This document shows, one piece after another, positions 46,442-55,959 of a stretch of DNA of 60,325 nucleotides. The notes under the pieces were generated by a model. It worked only from the letters and a program-made list of their open reading frames with translations. It was not told the origin of the DNA and ran no database searches. The DNA is from Novosphingobium sp. Chol11 (lineage in GTDB: Bacteria > Pseudomonadota > Alphaproteobacteria > Sphingomonadales > Sphingomonadaceae), in the NCBI RefSeq assembly GCF_945870625.1, contig NZ_CAMBTS010000006.1, forward strand, positions 1-60,325. The letters are read 5' to 3'. Position numbers and translations under genes: made by a program. How positions within the stretch are numbered: position 1 is the stretch's first letter; each line of letters begins with the position of its first letter.

Positions 46442-46473
46442 TCGCGCCGCTGACCAAGGCGTGGGCGCGATGA
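46438..46473 (+). CDS. Possible 11-residue coupling mini-ORF
   Basis: ATG at 46438 overlaps the stop of the DUF2336-like gene as ATGA. It reads MIAPLTKAWAR and ends with TGA at 46471-46473, which again overlaps the next gene's ATG as ATGA. It could pass terminating ribosomes from one gene to the next. Translation is untested. Confidence 0.3.
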   Translation: MIAPLTKAWAR

Positions 46474-47825
46474 GCACCGCGATCTCCATTCGCGGGCGCT
46501 GCGATGCGCAGGATCGTCTGATCGAGGCGGATGAGCCGCTGGCCGGTCTGCAAACGCGCTGCGGGGGCGAATTGCCCGGGGTGATTGCCATCCCGGCGCT
46601 GCTTGCGCTGGCGCGCCGCGCGCGGCTTGCCCGCATGTCGATCGCCCGTTCGATCAGCGCGATGGACGACGGTCAGCCGATTTCGTTCTGGGTAAAGATT
46701 GCCCCCGACGAGGAAGGTGCGCGGCTGGAATGCAGCCAATGGCGCCAGACGGGCCATCCGCCTGCCGACGTTTCCGCGCCGAATGTGCTACTCTGGCTGA
46801 TTGCCGAGGCCCATCTGCTGCTGGATGACGAGCAACGCGTGCTGACAGTGCATACAGAAACCGACGAGCTGGCAGCGCTGGAAGCCGGTATTGGCAAAGT
46901 CTGGTCCGAGCTGGTGAAATTGGGAACGATGGGAGAGGCGGCCGCCGATCGCGACCAGCCGCTTCATTGGCGTTTGCTCGATGATGCGTCGTTTACACTG
47001 GGCGATGCGCCGCGGCGCTGGCGTTCGCGCATCCAGCCGCGCGCGGGCGGGGGTTTCGAATTGCTCATCATCCCAGAAACCATCGTCCATTTGCCGCCGC
47101 AGCCCGGCGGCGCCGCGGCTGCGCCGCCACCATGGAACACGCTGCTTGGCCGCGATCTGGCCCCGGCGCTGCGTCAACCGATTAACCGCATCATCGCCAA
47201 TGCCGAGACCATCCGCACCCGGCTGGCCGGCCCGTTGGCCGATGAATACGCCGGTTATGCCGGCGATATCGCCGAGGCGGGGCGGCACTTGCTCAGCCTA
47301 GTCGAAGATCTGGCCGATCTCGACGCGCTCGAATCCCCCGGCTTCAGCCCGGCACCCGATCGCATTGATCTGGCCGATTGCGCACGCCGCGCGGCAGGTA
47401 TCCTGTCGGTGCGGGCCAAGGAGCGTGCGATTGCGCTGCATTTGCCGCCAGACGATGCGCATGCGCCCGCGATCGGCGAGTATCGGCGGGTTCTTCAAAT
47501 CCTGCTCAATCTGCTCAGCAACGCCATCCGCTATACGCCGGGGCACACGGCGGTTTCATTGGCAGTGGGGCGGGCCACCGATGCGAACGGCACCGAGAAC
47601 GCGTGGATTGCCGTAAGCGACCAGGGAGACGGCCTGACCGAAGCACAGATGGCGCGGGTGTTCGAGAAGTTCGAGCGACTGGGGCGAAGCGGCGATGGCG
47701 GCAGCGGGCTGGGTCTTTACATCTCGCGGCGGCTGGCACGCGCGATGCAGGGCGATCTGCGCGTGACCAGCTCACCGGGCACGGGGGCGAGTTTTGTGCT
47801 CAGCCTGCCCGCGGATCGCGCCTGA
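46470..47825 (+). CDS. Histidine-kinase-like protein lacking the phospho-acceptor His
   Basis: A 451-residue soluble protein without membrane helices. The N-terminal 210 residues are of unknown fold. The dimerisation helix reads LGRDLAPALRQPINRIIANAETI; in active kinases the same place is S-H-E-L-R-T-P-L-N, so Pro replaces the phospho-His. The ATPase domain is well kept: LLNLLSNAIRYTP (N box), VSDQGDGL (G1), VFEKFERLG (F box) and GGSGLGLYISRRLARAM (G2). It may bind ATP and regulate a partner without autophosphorylation. ATG 46470 overlaps the mini-ORF stop. Confidence 0.72.
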   Translation: MSTAISIRGRCDAQDRLIEADEPLAGLQTRCGGELPGVIAIPALLALARRARLARMSIARSISAMDDGQPISFWVKIAPDEEGARLECSQWRQTGHPPADVSAPNVLLWLIAEAHLLLDDEQRVLTVHTETDELAALEAGIGKVWSELVKLGTMGEAAADRDQPLHWRLLDDASFTLGDAPRRWRSRIQPRAGGGFELLIIPETIVHLPPQPGGAAAAPPPWNTLLGRDLAPALRQPINRIIANAETIRTRLAGPLADEYAGYAGDIAEAGRHLLSLVEDLADLDALESPGFSPAPDRIDLADCARRAAGILSVRAKERAIALHLPPDDAHAPAIGEYRRVLQILLNLLSNAIRYTPGHTAVSLAVGRATDANGTENAWIAVSDQGDGLTEAQMARVFEKFERLGRSGDGGSGLGLYISRRLARAMQGDLRVTSSPGTGASFVLSLPADRA

Positions 47826-47845
47826 CAACTATTTGCGGCGAACGA

Positions 47846-48037
47846 TCAACGCCGCTTGCCGCTGCGCAGCACCAACCCCAAGCCGATCAGCGCCAAGAGC
47901 GCCCCCCACAAGATCCACTGCTGCTGCGCCAGCATGAAGCTTGAGGCTGGCCACATGATCAGCCCCGCACCCTGACCCATCCACAGCAGGCCCATCAACA
48001 CAGCGGCCACGCCGAAAATTCGCATTACGGTGGTCAT
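47846..48037 (-). CDS. Small two-helix membrane protein
   Basis: A 63-residue protein with two hydrophobic helices (about 5-30, MRIFGVAAVLMGLLWMGQGAGLIM, and 40-58, WILWGALLALIGLGLVL) and a basic tail RSGKRR, so the C-terminus should be cytoplasmic. I do not recognise a function. Its stop is 20 bp from the convergent kinase-like gene, and gltA ends 40 bp upstream in the same orientation. Confidence 0.68.
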   Translation of the reverse strand: MTTVMRIFGVAAVLMGLLWMGQGAGLIMWPASSFMLAQQQWILWGALLALIGLGLVLRSGKRR

Positions 48038-48077
48038 GGCAAACGGCTTTCCGGGTTGTCGCTGCTTCGTGAACGGC

Positions 48078-49364
48078 TCAACGCTCGGTCAGCGGAACAT
48101 AATCGCGCGCTGCCGGCCCTGTATAAAGCTGGCGCGGACGACCGATCTTCTGGCCTGGATCGGAGATCATTTCGTTCCATTGCGCGATCCAGCCCACCGT
48201 GCGCGCGATGGCAAACAGCACGGTAAACATCGTGGTGGGGAAGCCAATCGCCGAAAGGATGATCCCCGAATAGAAATCAACGTTAGGAAACAGCTTCTTG
48301 TCGATGAAGTAGGGATCGTTGAGCGCCAGTTCTTCAAGCCGTAGCGCGGTCTCGAACAAGGGGTCCTTGACCTTCAGCGCGGTGAACACTTCGCGCACGG
48401 TTTCCTGCATCACCGTGGCGCGCGGATCATAGTTTTTGTAGACGCGGTGGCCAAAGCCCATGAGGCGGAACGGATCATTCTTGTCCTTGGCGCGCTCGAT
48501 ATAGTGCGGAATCCGGTCTGGCGTGCCGATTTCCTTCAGCATGTTGAGCGCCGCTTCGTTGGCGCCGCCATGCGCTGGACCCCAGAGGCAGGCGATGCCC
48601 GCCGCGATGCAGGCAAACGGGTTCGCGCCCGATGAACCAGCGAGCCGCACGGTCGAGGTCGAGGCGTTCTGCTCGTGATCGGCATGGAGCATGAAAATGC
48701 GGTCCATCGCCTTTTCTACTGCAGGCTCGATCACGTATTCCTCGGCCGGCACGGCAAAGGTCATGCGCAGGAAATTGCCGGTGTAGCTAAGGTCGTTGCG
48801 CGGATAGACGAAAGGCTGCCCGACGGAATACTTGTAAGCCATCGCCGCGATCGTGGGCATCTTGGCGATCAAGCGGTGGGCGCTGATCGTGCGCTGCTCC
48901 GGATCGCTGATATCGGTCGAGTCATGATAGAACGCGGAAAGCGCGCCAACCACGCCGCACATGATTGCCATCGGGTGCGCATCGCGCCGGAAACCACGGT
49001 AAAAAGTGCTGAGCTGCTCGTGGACCATGGTGTGGCGCGTGATTGTGCGCGAAAACTCGGAAAGACCGTCGGCCGATGGCAGTTCGCCATTCAGCAACAG
49101 GTAGCACACCTCCATGAAGCTCGAATGTTCGGCCAACTGGCCGATGGGATAGCCGCGGTGCAGCAGTACACCTTCGTCGCCGTCGATGTAGGTGATCGCG
49201 CTGTCGCAGCTCGCCGTGCTGGTAAAGCCCGGATCATAGGTGAACAGGCCGGTCTGGCCATAAAGCTTGCGAATATCGACCACATCCGGGCCGATCGTCC
49301 CGGATTTGACCGGCATGTCGACGGTCATGCCGTCTGCGTTCAGGGTTGCGGAATTCTCGCTCAC
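48078..49364 (-). CDS. gltA: Citrate synthase (type II, hexameric class)
   Basis: A 428-residue enzyme that condenses acetyl-CoA and oxaloacetate at entry to the TCA cycle. The N-terminal domain typical of Gram-negative NADH-sensitive enzymes precedes [32 protein letters not shown]. Catalytic His residues are in [14 protein letters not shown] and [15 protein letters not shown], and the Asp is in [12 protein letters not shown]. The end is [18 protein letters not shown]. gltX lies 64 bp upstream in the same direction. Confidence 0.97.
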   Translation of the reverse strand: MSENSATLNADGMTVDMPVKSGTIGPDVVDIRKLYGQTGLFTYDPGFTSTASCDSAITYIDGDEGVLLHRGYPIGQLAEHSSFMEVCYLLLNGELPSADGLSEFSRTITRHTMVHEQLSTFYRGFRRDAHPMAIMCGVVGALSAFYHDSTDISDPEQRTISAHRLIAKMPTIAAMAYKYSVGQPFVYPRNDLSYTGNFLRMTFAVPAEEYVIEPAVEKAMDRIFMLHADHEQNASTSTVRLAGSSGANPFACIAAGIACLWGPAHGGANEAALNMLKEIGTPDRIPHYIERAKDKNDPFRLMGFGHRVYKNYDPRATVMQETVREVFTALKVKDPLFETALRLEELALNDPYFIDKKLFPNVDFYSGIILSAIGFPTTMFTVLFAIARTVGWIAQWNEMISDPGQKIGRPRQLYTGPAARDYVPLTER

Positions 49365-49428
49365 GATATGGCCTCCTGATAGGTGGTATGCGGCGTTTAA
49401 GCCGGGTTTGTTACTGATCCCAAAACTC

Positions 49429-50904
49429 TTATTGTTCAGGGCGATGCATCTGATCGCGAATCCGCGCCAATGCCTCTTCCTTGCCCAAAAGCGTCAGAAC
49501 GTCAAAGATGCCGGGCGAGGTGGCCTGCCCGGTCAGCGCCGCGCGCAACGGCTGGGCCAGCTTGCCAAGCCCGAGATTGTGCGCTTCTGCCAATGCTTTC
49601 AGCGTGGCTTCTAGCGCCTCGCTTGTCCAGTGCGCTTCATCCGCGAGCAGTGCCGCTACCATCGCCAGCAAGCCGCGCGCGTCATCGGTCAAGAGGGCCG
49701 CCGCCTTCGGGTCGAGCGCCAAAGGACGATCAGCGAACAAGAACCCGGTGCTGCGCGCCAGCTCGCCCAGATCGGCGGCGCGCACTTTGAGCACCGGCAT
49801 CGCGGCCTCAAGCAGCGCAAGCTGCGAGGCATCAAGGCCGCCAAGCCGGGGCGCGACCAGTCCGGCCAGACGGGCATCATCGGCTTCGCGCAAGTAATGT
49901 CCGTTAAGGTTGAGCAGCTTCTTGATATCAAAGCGCGCCGCACCTTTGCCGACAGCGGCGATATCGAACCATTCCACCGCCTGCGCGCGCGAAATGATCT
50001 CATCATCGCCGTGCCCCCAGCCCAGCCGCAACAGATAGTTGAAGACCGCCTCGGGCAGCAGGCCCATTTCGTCGCGGTAGGCATCGACGCCCAGCGCGCC
50101 GTGGCGCTTGGAAAGCTTGGCACCGTCCGCGCCGTGGATTAGCGGGATATGCGCGTAAGCCGGATCGTCCCAGCCCCCCTCGATCGCCTGCATCGCGCGG
50201 ATCAGCACCAGTTGGCGAAAGGCGTTGTTGATGTGGTCATCGCCGCGGATGACATGCGTCACCCCCATATCATGATCATCGACCACCACCGCGAGCATGT
50301 AGGTCGGCGTACCGTCCGAACGCAGGATTACATAATCGTCGATCTCGCTGTTCTGCACGGTGATCGGACCCTGTACCAGATCCGGGATCGTGGTTTCGCC
50401 GGTGCGCGGTGCCTTCAGGCGCACCACATGCGGCTGGCCTGCAGGGCGGCTGGCAGGATCGGCATCGCGCCATTCGCTGTCGATGCGGAACGGCAGCCGC
50501 GCGGCCTGCGCTGCCTCGCGCCGCGCCGTCAGTTCTTCGGTGCTGAGATAACACCGATAAGCGCGGTCTGCCGCGACCAGCTGATGCGCGACCTCTGCGT
50601 GGCGGGCCGAGCGCGCAAACTGAAGTACCGGTTCCTCGTCACCGCCGAGGCCCAGCCAGTCGAGGCCGTCATAAATCGCGGCGATGGCAGCATCGGTAGA
50701 GCGGGCGCGGTCGGTATCTTCGACGCGCAGGAGATATTGCCCGCCATGATGGCGCGCGAAGAGCCAGTTGAACAGCGCGGTGCGCGCGCCGCCAATATGC
50801 AGGAATCCAGTCGGCGACGGCGCAAAACGGGTGACGACACGCGCCGCTGTGCTGGCGGCGACTAGGGCCGGTGCTGCAGAAACGGTATCAGTCATGCTTG
50901 CCAT
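49429..50904 (-). CDS. gltX: Glutamyl-tRNA synthetase
   Basis: A 491-residue class I synthetase. The HIGH motif is [26 protein letters not shown], the KMSKS motif is [19 protein letters not shown], and a helical anticodon domain ends [15 protein letters not shown]. Alphaproteobacteria often carry two gltX genes and use one for Glu-tRNA(Gln); this cannot be decided here. I take ATG 50904 with an AGGAGGG site 13 bp upstream; ATG 50895 and a TTG at 50913 are alternatives. comEC is divergent with only 29 bp between starts. Confidence 0.95.
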   Translation of the reverse strand: MASMTDTVSAAPALVAASTAARVVTRFAPSPTGFLHIGGARTALFNWLFARHHGGQYLLRVEDTDRARSTDAAIAAIYDGLDWLGLGGDEEPVLQFARSARHAEVAHQLVAADRAYRCYLSTEELTARREAAQAARLPFRIDSEWRDADPASRPAGQPHVVRLKAPRTGETTIPDLVQGPITVQNSEIDDYVILRSDGTPTYMLAVVVDDHDMGVTHVIRGDDHINNAFRQLVLIRAMQAIEGGWDDPAYAHIPLIHGADGAKLSKRHGALGVDAYRDEMGLLPEAVFNYLLRLGWGHGDDEIISRAQAVEWFDIAAVGKGAARFDIKKLLNLNGHYLREADDARLAGLVAPRLGGLDASQLALLEAAMPVLKVRAADLGELARSTGFLFADRPLALDPKAAALLTDDARGLLAMVAALLADEAHWTSEALEATLKALAEAHNLGLGKLAQPLRAALTGQATSPGIFDVLTLLGKEEALARIRDQMHRPEQ

Positions 50905-50933
50905 TTCGGCCAAAATCCCTCCTAATCTTGGGC

Positions 50934-53195
50934 ATGGCTGAGCCAGTCCCTGGCAGCGCGAAAGTCGGCGCTGAAATCGTTGCGGCCGGACTGCGTCTCA
51001 TCGCGCTGGCTGCGGCGGCGGTCTGGGGCAATCTCGCCCAATTGTCCAGTATGCACCGCACCATTGAACGCTTCCTGATGGAGCGCGCGTTCGAGCGCGG
51101 TCCATGGCTGGCGGTGGCGTTTGCCGCCGGGATTGCGGGCTGGACAGTTCTAGAGGGGCCGGCCGATTGGGCGGCGCTCATGGCATTGTGCGGTGCGGTC
51201 TTTCTGCTCGCCAGCTTGATCCCGCCCGATAGCGATCTACCATACTTGCGTCAGGCCTTGCTCGCCGTCACGCTGATGGTCGCTGCGGGCTGCGCCACGA
51301 TCTGGGCCAAATCGGCATTGGTGGGCGAACCGGGCATCGCGTGGCCCGAGGTCTCGTGGATAGAGGGCGAAGTGCTCGACCGGCAGGACGAGCGCGCGCA
51401 AGGGCGCATCCGTCTGGTTCTGGCGGGCCAGGTTGAAGGGCACGGCCAGCCGCTGCGTCTGCGTATCAACGTGCCGGTGCAAGGCGATCTTCCGGCGCTG
51501 GCGGAGGGAGCAAGGGTGCGCCTGCGCGCCCGGCTGATGCCGCCCGCCGCGCCGATGCTGCCGGGCGCTTACAACTTTGCTCGCACCGCGTGGTTTGCCG
51601 GACTTGCGGCCACGGGCAACGCGATCGGGCCGGTCGAGGTGCTGACTCCGGCTACGGACCGCTGGTCGCTGCGCCAGATCCAGCAACGCCTGGCCGACCA
51701 TGTCAGCGCCAATCTCTCCGGGTCGCCCGGCGCAATTGCCGCAGCACTGGCCAGCGGCGATCGCGGCGCGATTGCGCAAAGCGATGAAGACGCCATGCGC
51801 GACGCGGGCCTCACGCACCTGCTCTCGATAAGCGGGCTGCATGTCAGCGCGGTGATTGCGGCGGTCTATGTCATCACGATCCGCATGCTGGCGCTGTTTC
51901 CCTACATCGCGCTGCGCGTGCGGCTCCCTGTGTTCGCGGCGGCGGCGGGAGCATTGGGCGGGATTGCTTATACGCTGGTGACGGGTTCCGAAGTGCCGAC
52001 TATCCGTTCGGTGGCCGGATCATTGCTGGTGCTGGCCGCGCTGGCGCTGGGCCGCGATCCGCTCTCGCTGCGCCTGCTTGCGACGGCGGCGCTGTTTGTG
52101 ATGCTGTTCTGGCCGGAATCGGTGTTCGGCCCCGGCTTCCAGATGAGCTTTGCCTCGGTGATTGCGATTATCGCGTTCTACAGTGCTGCGCCCGCCAAGG
52201 CGTTTCTGGCAGCGCGCGAGGAGGGGTGGCTGATGCGCACAGCGCGCCATTTGCTGATGTTGCTCGCCTCGGGCGTGGTTATCGAACTGGCGCTGATGCC
52301 GATCAGCTTGTTCCATTTTCACCGCGCGGGGCTTTACGGCGCCGCCGCCAATGTGATCGCGATCCCGCTGACGACCTTTGCCACAATGCCGCTGGTTGCC
52401 ATTGCGCTATTGCTGGATCTGGTCGGCGTGGGCGCGCCGGCCTGGTGGCTGGTGGGTAAATCTCTCGAGTTGCTGCTCTGGCTGGCGCATGTGGTCGCGG
52501 CGCAGCCGGGCGCGGTGACCATGATGCCGGGGATGCCGGGGTGGACGTTTGGCCTGTTTGTGGCCGGGCTGCTGTGGGCGGCGCTGTGGACAGGGCGGGT
52601 GCGGCTGTGGGGCTTTGTCCCGATCGCGCTGGCGACGGCTGCCTTGCTGGCTCAACGGACGCCCGATGTGCTGGTATCCGGCGACGGACGCCATGTCGGG
52701 ATTACCGGCGAAGGCCCCGACTTGCTCGTGCTGCGCGACATGCGCGGCGATTATACCCGTGATGCCATGCTCGAAAGCGCCGGGATGGACGGACAGGTGA
52801 CACCGCTCGACAGCTGGCGCGGCGCGCAGTGCAACCCTGACTTTTGCCGCATAACCGCGGCGCGGGGAGGGCGGCGCTTTGTTCTGCTCATGGCCCGGGG
52901 CCGCGATCTGGTGGAACGCACCGCGCTGGAACCAGCCTGCGCCGCCGCCGACATCGTGATCGCCAGCCGCCGACTGCCGCTGTGGTGCAAACCGCGCTTG
53001 CTCAAAGCGGACCGGGAGATGCTGAGGCGCACCGGCGGGGTCGCCATCAGCCTCATCTCAGGCGAGATCCGCACGGTGGCCGAAACACAAGGCCAGCATG
53101 GCTGGAACCAGCAGGCATCGACACCGTCACCCCGCTATCGCCGACCCTACGAAGCGATGCGCGGCTCGCCCGCATTGCCAAAAACCGATCAGTGA
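50934..53195 (+). CDS. comEC: ComEC/Rec2-family DNA-uptake channel protein
   Basis: A 753-residue polytopic membrane protein. An N-terminal DUF4131-like region follows two helices. The Competence domain has [25 protein letters not shown] and [37 protein letters not shown] with about nine helices. The C-terminal part (about 560-700) is short and lacks the HxHxDH metallo-lactamase site of Bacillus ComEC, so only the channel may be functional. It ends with a 7-bp tail overlap with convergent lexA. Confidence 0.9.
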   Translation: MAEPVPGSAKVGAEIVAAGLRLIALAAAAVWGNLAQLSSMHRTIERFLMERAFERGPWLAVAFAAGIAGWTVLEGPADWAALMALCGAVFLLASLIPPDSDLPYLRQALLAVTLMVAAGCATIWAKSALVGEPGIAWPEVSWIEGEVLDRQDERAQGRIRLVLAGQVEGHGQPLRLRINVPVQGDLPALAEGARVRLRARLMPPAAPMLPGAYNFARTAWFAGLAATGNAIGPVEVLTPATDRWSLRQIQQRLADHVSANLSGSPGAIAAALASGDRGAIAQSDEDAMRDAGLTHLLSISGLHVSAVIAAVYVITIRMLALFPYIALRVRLPVFAAAAGALGGIAYTLVTGSEVPTIRSVAGSLLVLAALALGRDPLSLRLLATAALFVMLFWPESVFGPGFQMSFASVIAIIAFYSAAPAKAFLAAREEGWLMRTARHLLMLLASGVVIELALMPISLFHFHRAGLYGAAANVIAIPLTTFATMPLVAIALLLDLVGVGAPAWWLVGKSLELLLWLAHVVAAQPGAVTMMPGMPGWTFGLFVAGLLWAALWTGRVRLWGFVPIALATAALLAQRTPDVLVSGDGRHVGITGEGPDLLVLRDMRGDYTRDAMLESAGMDGQVTPLDSWRGAQCNPDFCRITAARGGRRFVLLMARGRDLVERTALEPACAAADIVIASRRLPLWCKPRLLKADREMLRRTGGVAISLISGEIRTVAETQGQHGWNQQASTPSPRYRRPYEAMRGSPALPKTDQ

Positions 53196-53887
53196 TAGCG
53201 GCGCAGCAGCCCCGCCAGCTTGCCCTGAACCTGAACCTCGTCAGGCCGGTAAAACTGCGGATCATAGGCTGAATTGGCCGGATCGAGCCGGATCATGCCC
53301 TTCTCGCGGCGCAGATATTTGAGCGTGGCTTCCTCACCGCGCACCAGCGCCACCACAATCTCTCCGTCACGCGCCGTATCGGTGCGGCGCACCAGCGCAA
53401 AATCGCCGTCCAGAATGCCGGCATCGACCATCGAATCGCCTGATACCTCAAGCGCATAATGTTCGCCTGCGCCGAGCAGCGCAGCAGGCACGGGCATCGT
53501 CGCGGTGTCCTCCAGCGCCTCGATCGGCAGGCCGGCTGCGATCCGGCCGTGAAAGGGGATCTCGATAATGTCGTTGGCAGGCATCGGATGAGCGGGCAGG
53601 GGTGCCTTCGCAGCGGGGCGCAAGGCCGCCAGCGCGGGGGCAGGGACACGCGCCGGGGCTTTGCCGGTGCTCGATTCCGGCTCCTTGATCACTTCCAGGG
53701 CGCGGGCACGGTTGGCGAGGCGGCGAATGAAGCCGCGCTCTTCAAGCGCCGAGATCAGCCGGTGCACGCCCGATTTGGATTTGAGGTCCAGCGCTTCTTT
53801 CATTTCTTCGAACGAAGGCGAGATCCCGGATTCTTCAAGCCGGTTCTGGATAAAGCTGAGCAGCTCGTGCTGTTTGCGCGTTAGCAT
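53189..53887 (-). CDS. lexA: SOS repressor LexA
   Basis: A 232-residue repressor and self-cleaving protease. The N-terminal winged helix (1-70) is [46 protein letters not shown] long linker follows, then the Ala-Gly cleavage site in [12 protein letters not shown], the nucleophile Ser in [17 protein letters not shown] and the catalytic Lys in [16 protein letters not shown] 53887 fits the family start; a longer open frame to 53950 would cross the operator. A GAAC-N7-GAAC box 21 bp upstream indicates autoregulation, and the same box controls imuA. Confidence 0.97.
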   Translation of the reverse strand: MLTRKQHELLSFIQNRLEESGISPSFEEMKEALDLKSKSGVHRLISALEERGFIRRLANRARALEVIKEPESSTGKAPARVPAPALAALRPAAKAPLPAHPMPANDIIEIPFHGRIAAGLPIEALEDTATMPVPAALLGAGEHYALEVSGDSMVDAGILDGDFALVRRTDTARDGEIVVALVRGEEATLKYLRREKGMIRLDPANSAYDPQFYRPDEVQVQGKLAGLLRRYH

Positions 53888-53907
53888 TCCGCGTCCCTCC
53901 CATAAGC

Positions 53908-53922
53908 GAACGAATGCGGAAC
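53908..53922 (-). promoter_or_regulatory. LexA box of lexA
   Basis: GAAC-GAATGCG-GAAC (read on the plus strand; GTTC-N7-GTTC on the coding strand) is the alphaproteobacterial LexA direct repeat. It is 21 bp before the lexA start in the 59-bp gap after moeA, so lexA has its own self-repressed promoter. Confidence 0.9.
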
Positions 53923-53946
53923 GAATAAGCAACCTCGCGCAGCTCG

Positions 53947-55170
53947 TCAAGCATATCCGCCACTTTCGAGCAGATATACTGGAACAAACGATCCCGCCGG
54001 GGCCAGCGGCGCGCCCGCCGCGCGCTGAATGAGCGCATTGGCATGGGCCAGCGGGGTCAGCATGCCCGAATCCTGCAGGCTGCCCAGCGTGACTTGCTCT
54101 CCATCCCAGTGCGCGCGCAGAAATTCCATGCGGCTGCCGCCGCCGGGCAGGTCAGCCGCGAGCGGCGCGCGAAAGGCGCGCGGAAGCGGATAGGCCGCGC
54201 CCAATGCCGCGCGCAGCAGCGGCAGCATAAACAGATAGGCCGTGACATAGGCCGAGGCTGGATTGCCGGGCAGGCCGAGGATTACCTGATGTCCGCGCTG
54301 CGCCACCAGAAGCGGCTTGCCCGGCTTGATGCCGACGCGCCAGAAACTGATTTTCGCGCCCGCCGCCTCGAGCGCGGGGCGGATCAGATCGTGATCGCCC
54401 ACCGATGCCCCGCCGCTGGTGACGATCACATCGGCGCCATGGCCCGCATCGAACGCGGCAACCAAGGCTTCGAGCCGATCGGGCACCGGCCCGAGCCGGC
54501 TGACTTCAACCGGGATCTGAGCGGCCATCACCGCCAGCATCGTGCCGTTGCTGGCCGGTATCTGCGCTGGTCCGGGAGTCTTGCCGACAGCGGCAAGTTC
54601 ATCGCCGCTATCAATGATCGCCAGCTTGACTGCGCGCCGCACCGGCAAGTGGGTGTGACCCCCGGCAATAGCCAGCGCGATCTGCGCCGCGCCCAGCCGC
54701 GATCCGGGCGCAAGCAAGGGCGTATCCTGCCAGAAATCCATTCCTGCCGGGCGGATATGGCGATCGGTGGGTGAAGGCGGTGTGCCGGTGAGCGCCAGCG
54801 CATCGCCTTCGCGCGCCGTGTCCTCTTGCAGGAGGATCATATCGGCGCTGCCCGGAACAACCGCGCCGGTGCTGATCCTAATCGCCTCGCCGGCGGCAAT
54901 GATGCCGGGGAAAGGATGCCCGGCTGCGCTCTCGCCGATCACGCGCCATGGCCCCGGCAGGTCGGCGGCGCGCAAGGCATAGCCGTCCATGGCCGAAAGC
55001 GGTGCAGGCGGGTTGGTGCGCCGCGCAACCATGGGAGCGGCGAGATAGAAACCGAGGCATTCTGGCGCCATCCGGTGCTCGACGGAAAGCTGCGGCGCAA
55101 GCGCGATCAGGCGGCGCTGGGCCTCCTCAAGTGGCAGCGGCGGGGTGCGGGCGGGCGCAGGACCAGCCAT
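53947..55170 (-). CDS. moeA: Molybdopterin molybdenumtransferase MoeA
   Basis: A 407-residue enzyme that inserts molybdate into adenylylated molybdopterin. The N-terminal part has [18 protein letters not shown]. The MPT-binding domain has [42 protein letters not shown] and [28 protein letters not shown], then the C-terminal beta domain. The moaC stop codon lies directly before its ATG (no gap), so the two are co-transcribed. Confidence 0.94.
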   Translation of the reverse strand: MAGPAPARTPPLPLEEAQRRLIALAPQLSVEHRMAPECLGFYLAAPMVARRTNPPAPLSAMDGYALRAADLPGPWRVIGESAAGHPFPGIIAAGEAIRISTGAVVPGSADMILLQEDTAREGDALALTGTPPSPTDRHIRPAGMDFWQDTPLLAPGSRLGAAQIALAIAGGHTHLPVRRAVKLAIIDSGDELAAVGKTPGPAQIPASNGTMLAVMAAQIPVEVSRLGPVPDRLEALVAAFDAGHGADVIVTSGGASVGDHDLIRPALEAAGAKISFWRVGIKPGKPLLVAQRGHQVILGLPGNPASAYVTAYLFMLPLLRAALGAAYPLPRAFRAPLAADLPGGGSRMEFLRAHWDGEQVTLGSLQDSGMLTPLAHANALIQRAAGAPLAPAGSFVPVYLLESGGYA

Positions 55171-55641
55171 TCAGGCCGCTTTCCAGTCGCCCGATTTGCC
55201 GCCGCGCTTTTCGATCAGGCGGACATCATGAATGACCATGCCTTTATCGATGGCCTTGGCCATGTCGTAGATCGTCAGCAGCGCGATCGAAACGGCGGTG
55301 AGCGCTTCCATTTCCACGCCCGTTCGCCCGGTGAGCGATGCGGCGGCGCGGGCCTCGATCCCATCTTCCAGATAGGCGAATTCTACCGACACCGCATCAA
55401 GGCCCAGCGGATGGCACAGCGGGATGAGCTCGGCGGTTTTTTTTGCCGCCATGATCCCGGCGATCCGCGCCGCTGCCAGCACATCGCCCTTGGGCACGGT
55501 GCCGCCGCGCAGCGCGCCGAGCGTCGCCGCGTTCATACGGATGGCACCAACGGCAATCGCCACCCGCTGGGTTGCGGCTTTTGCACCGACATCGACCATG
55601 CGCGCGCGGCCTTGCGGATCGAGATGGGTGAGCTCGCTCAT
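55171..55641 (-). CDS. moaC: Cyclic pyranopterin monophosphate synthase MoaC
   Basis: A 156-residue enzyme that completes cyclic pyranopterin formation with MoaA in molybdenum-cofactor biosynthesis. The active-site segment [19 protein letters not shown], the helix [29 protein letters not shown] and the catalytic C-terminal [13 protein letters not shown] are all present. ATG 55641 has GGAAGG upstream. The MAAKK codons form a run of eight A, unusual in this GC-rich gene. moaA is not in the window. Confidence 0.95.
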   Translation of the reverse strand: MSELTHLDPQGRARMVDVGAKAATQRVAIAVGAIRMNAATLGALRGGTVPKGDVLAAARIAGIMAAKKTAELIPLCHPLGLDAVSVEFAYLEDGIEARAAASLTGRTGVEMEALTAVSIALLTIYDMAKAIDKGMVIHDVRLIEKRGGKSGDWKAA

Positions 55642-55959
55642 GCGCCGAAAACCTTCCAAGTTGACATAGTTGACACAGTCCAGAGAACAAACTTGGCGAT
55701 CCCGGGGCGGGGCGCTGGCGCGGCCTGCGCAGCGCGATGAAGGGCGGTGTTGCGTGCTATCATCGTGCCGTGATGCCATAGCTCGCAGTTGTAGGACAGA
55801 TCGAAAGCGGGGGCGGCCTGCTCGCTCCCATTATGGCCGCATCCGCCCTGGATGGCATCTGCGCGGCGCGGCGCTACCGGGCGAGGCGCGCGGACTGGCT
55901 AGTGGACAGCGGGTGCCGGATCGCTAACGTGATCGTTCATAGCGTGAAACGGGGGAAGC
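55642..55959. other. Divergent intergenic region moaC / serine hydrolase
   Basis: 318 bp without a convincing gene. Next to moaC there are two tandem copies of AGTTGACA (55659-55666 and 55668-55675), nine bases apart, in the moaC leader. Near 55947-55956 is the ribosome site GGGGGAAGC of the serine hydrolase. The open frame that extends moaC upstream through this region has no conserved look. Confidence 0.5.

Noticed and set aside
53888..53950. N-terminal extension of LexA to 53950
   Set aside because: It would translate the LexA box and adds residues before the invariant MLTRKQ start.
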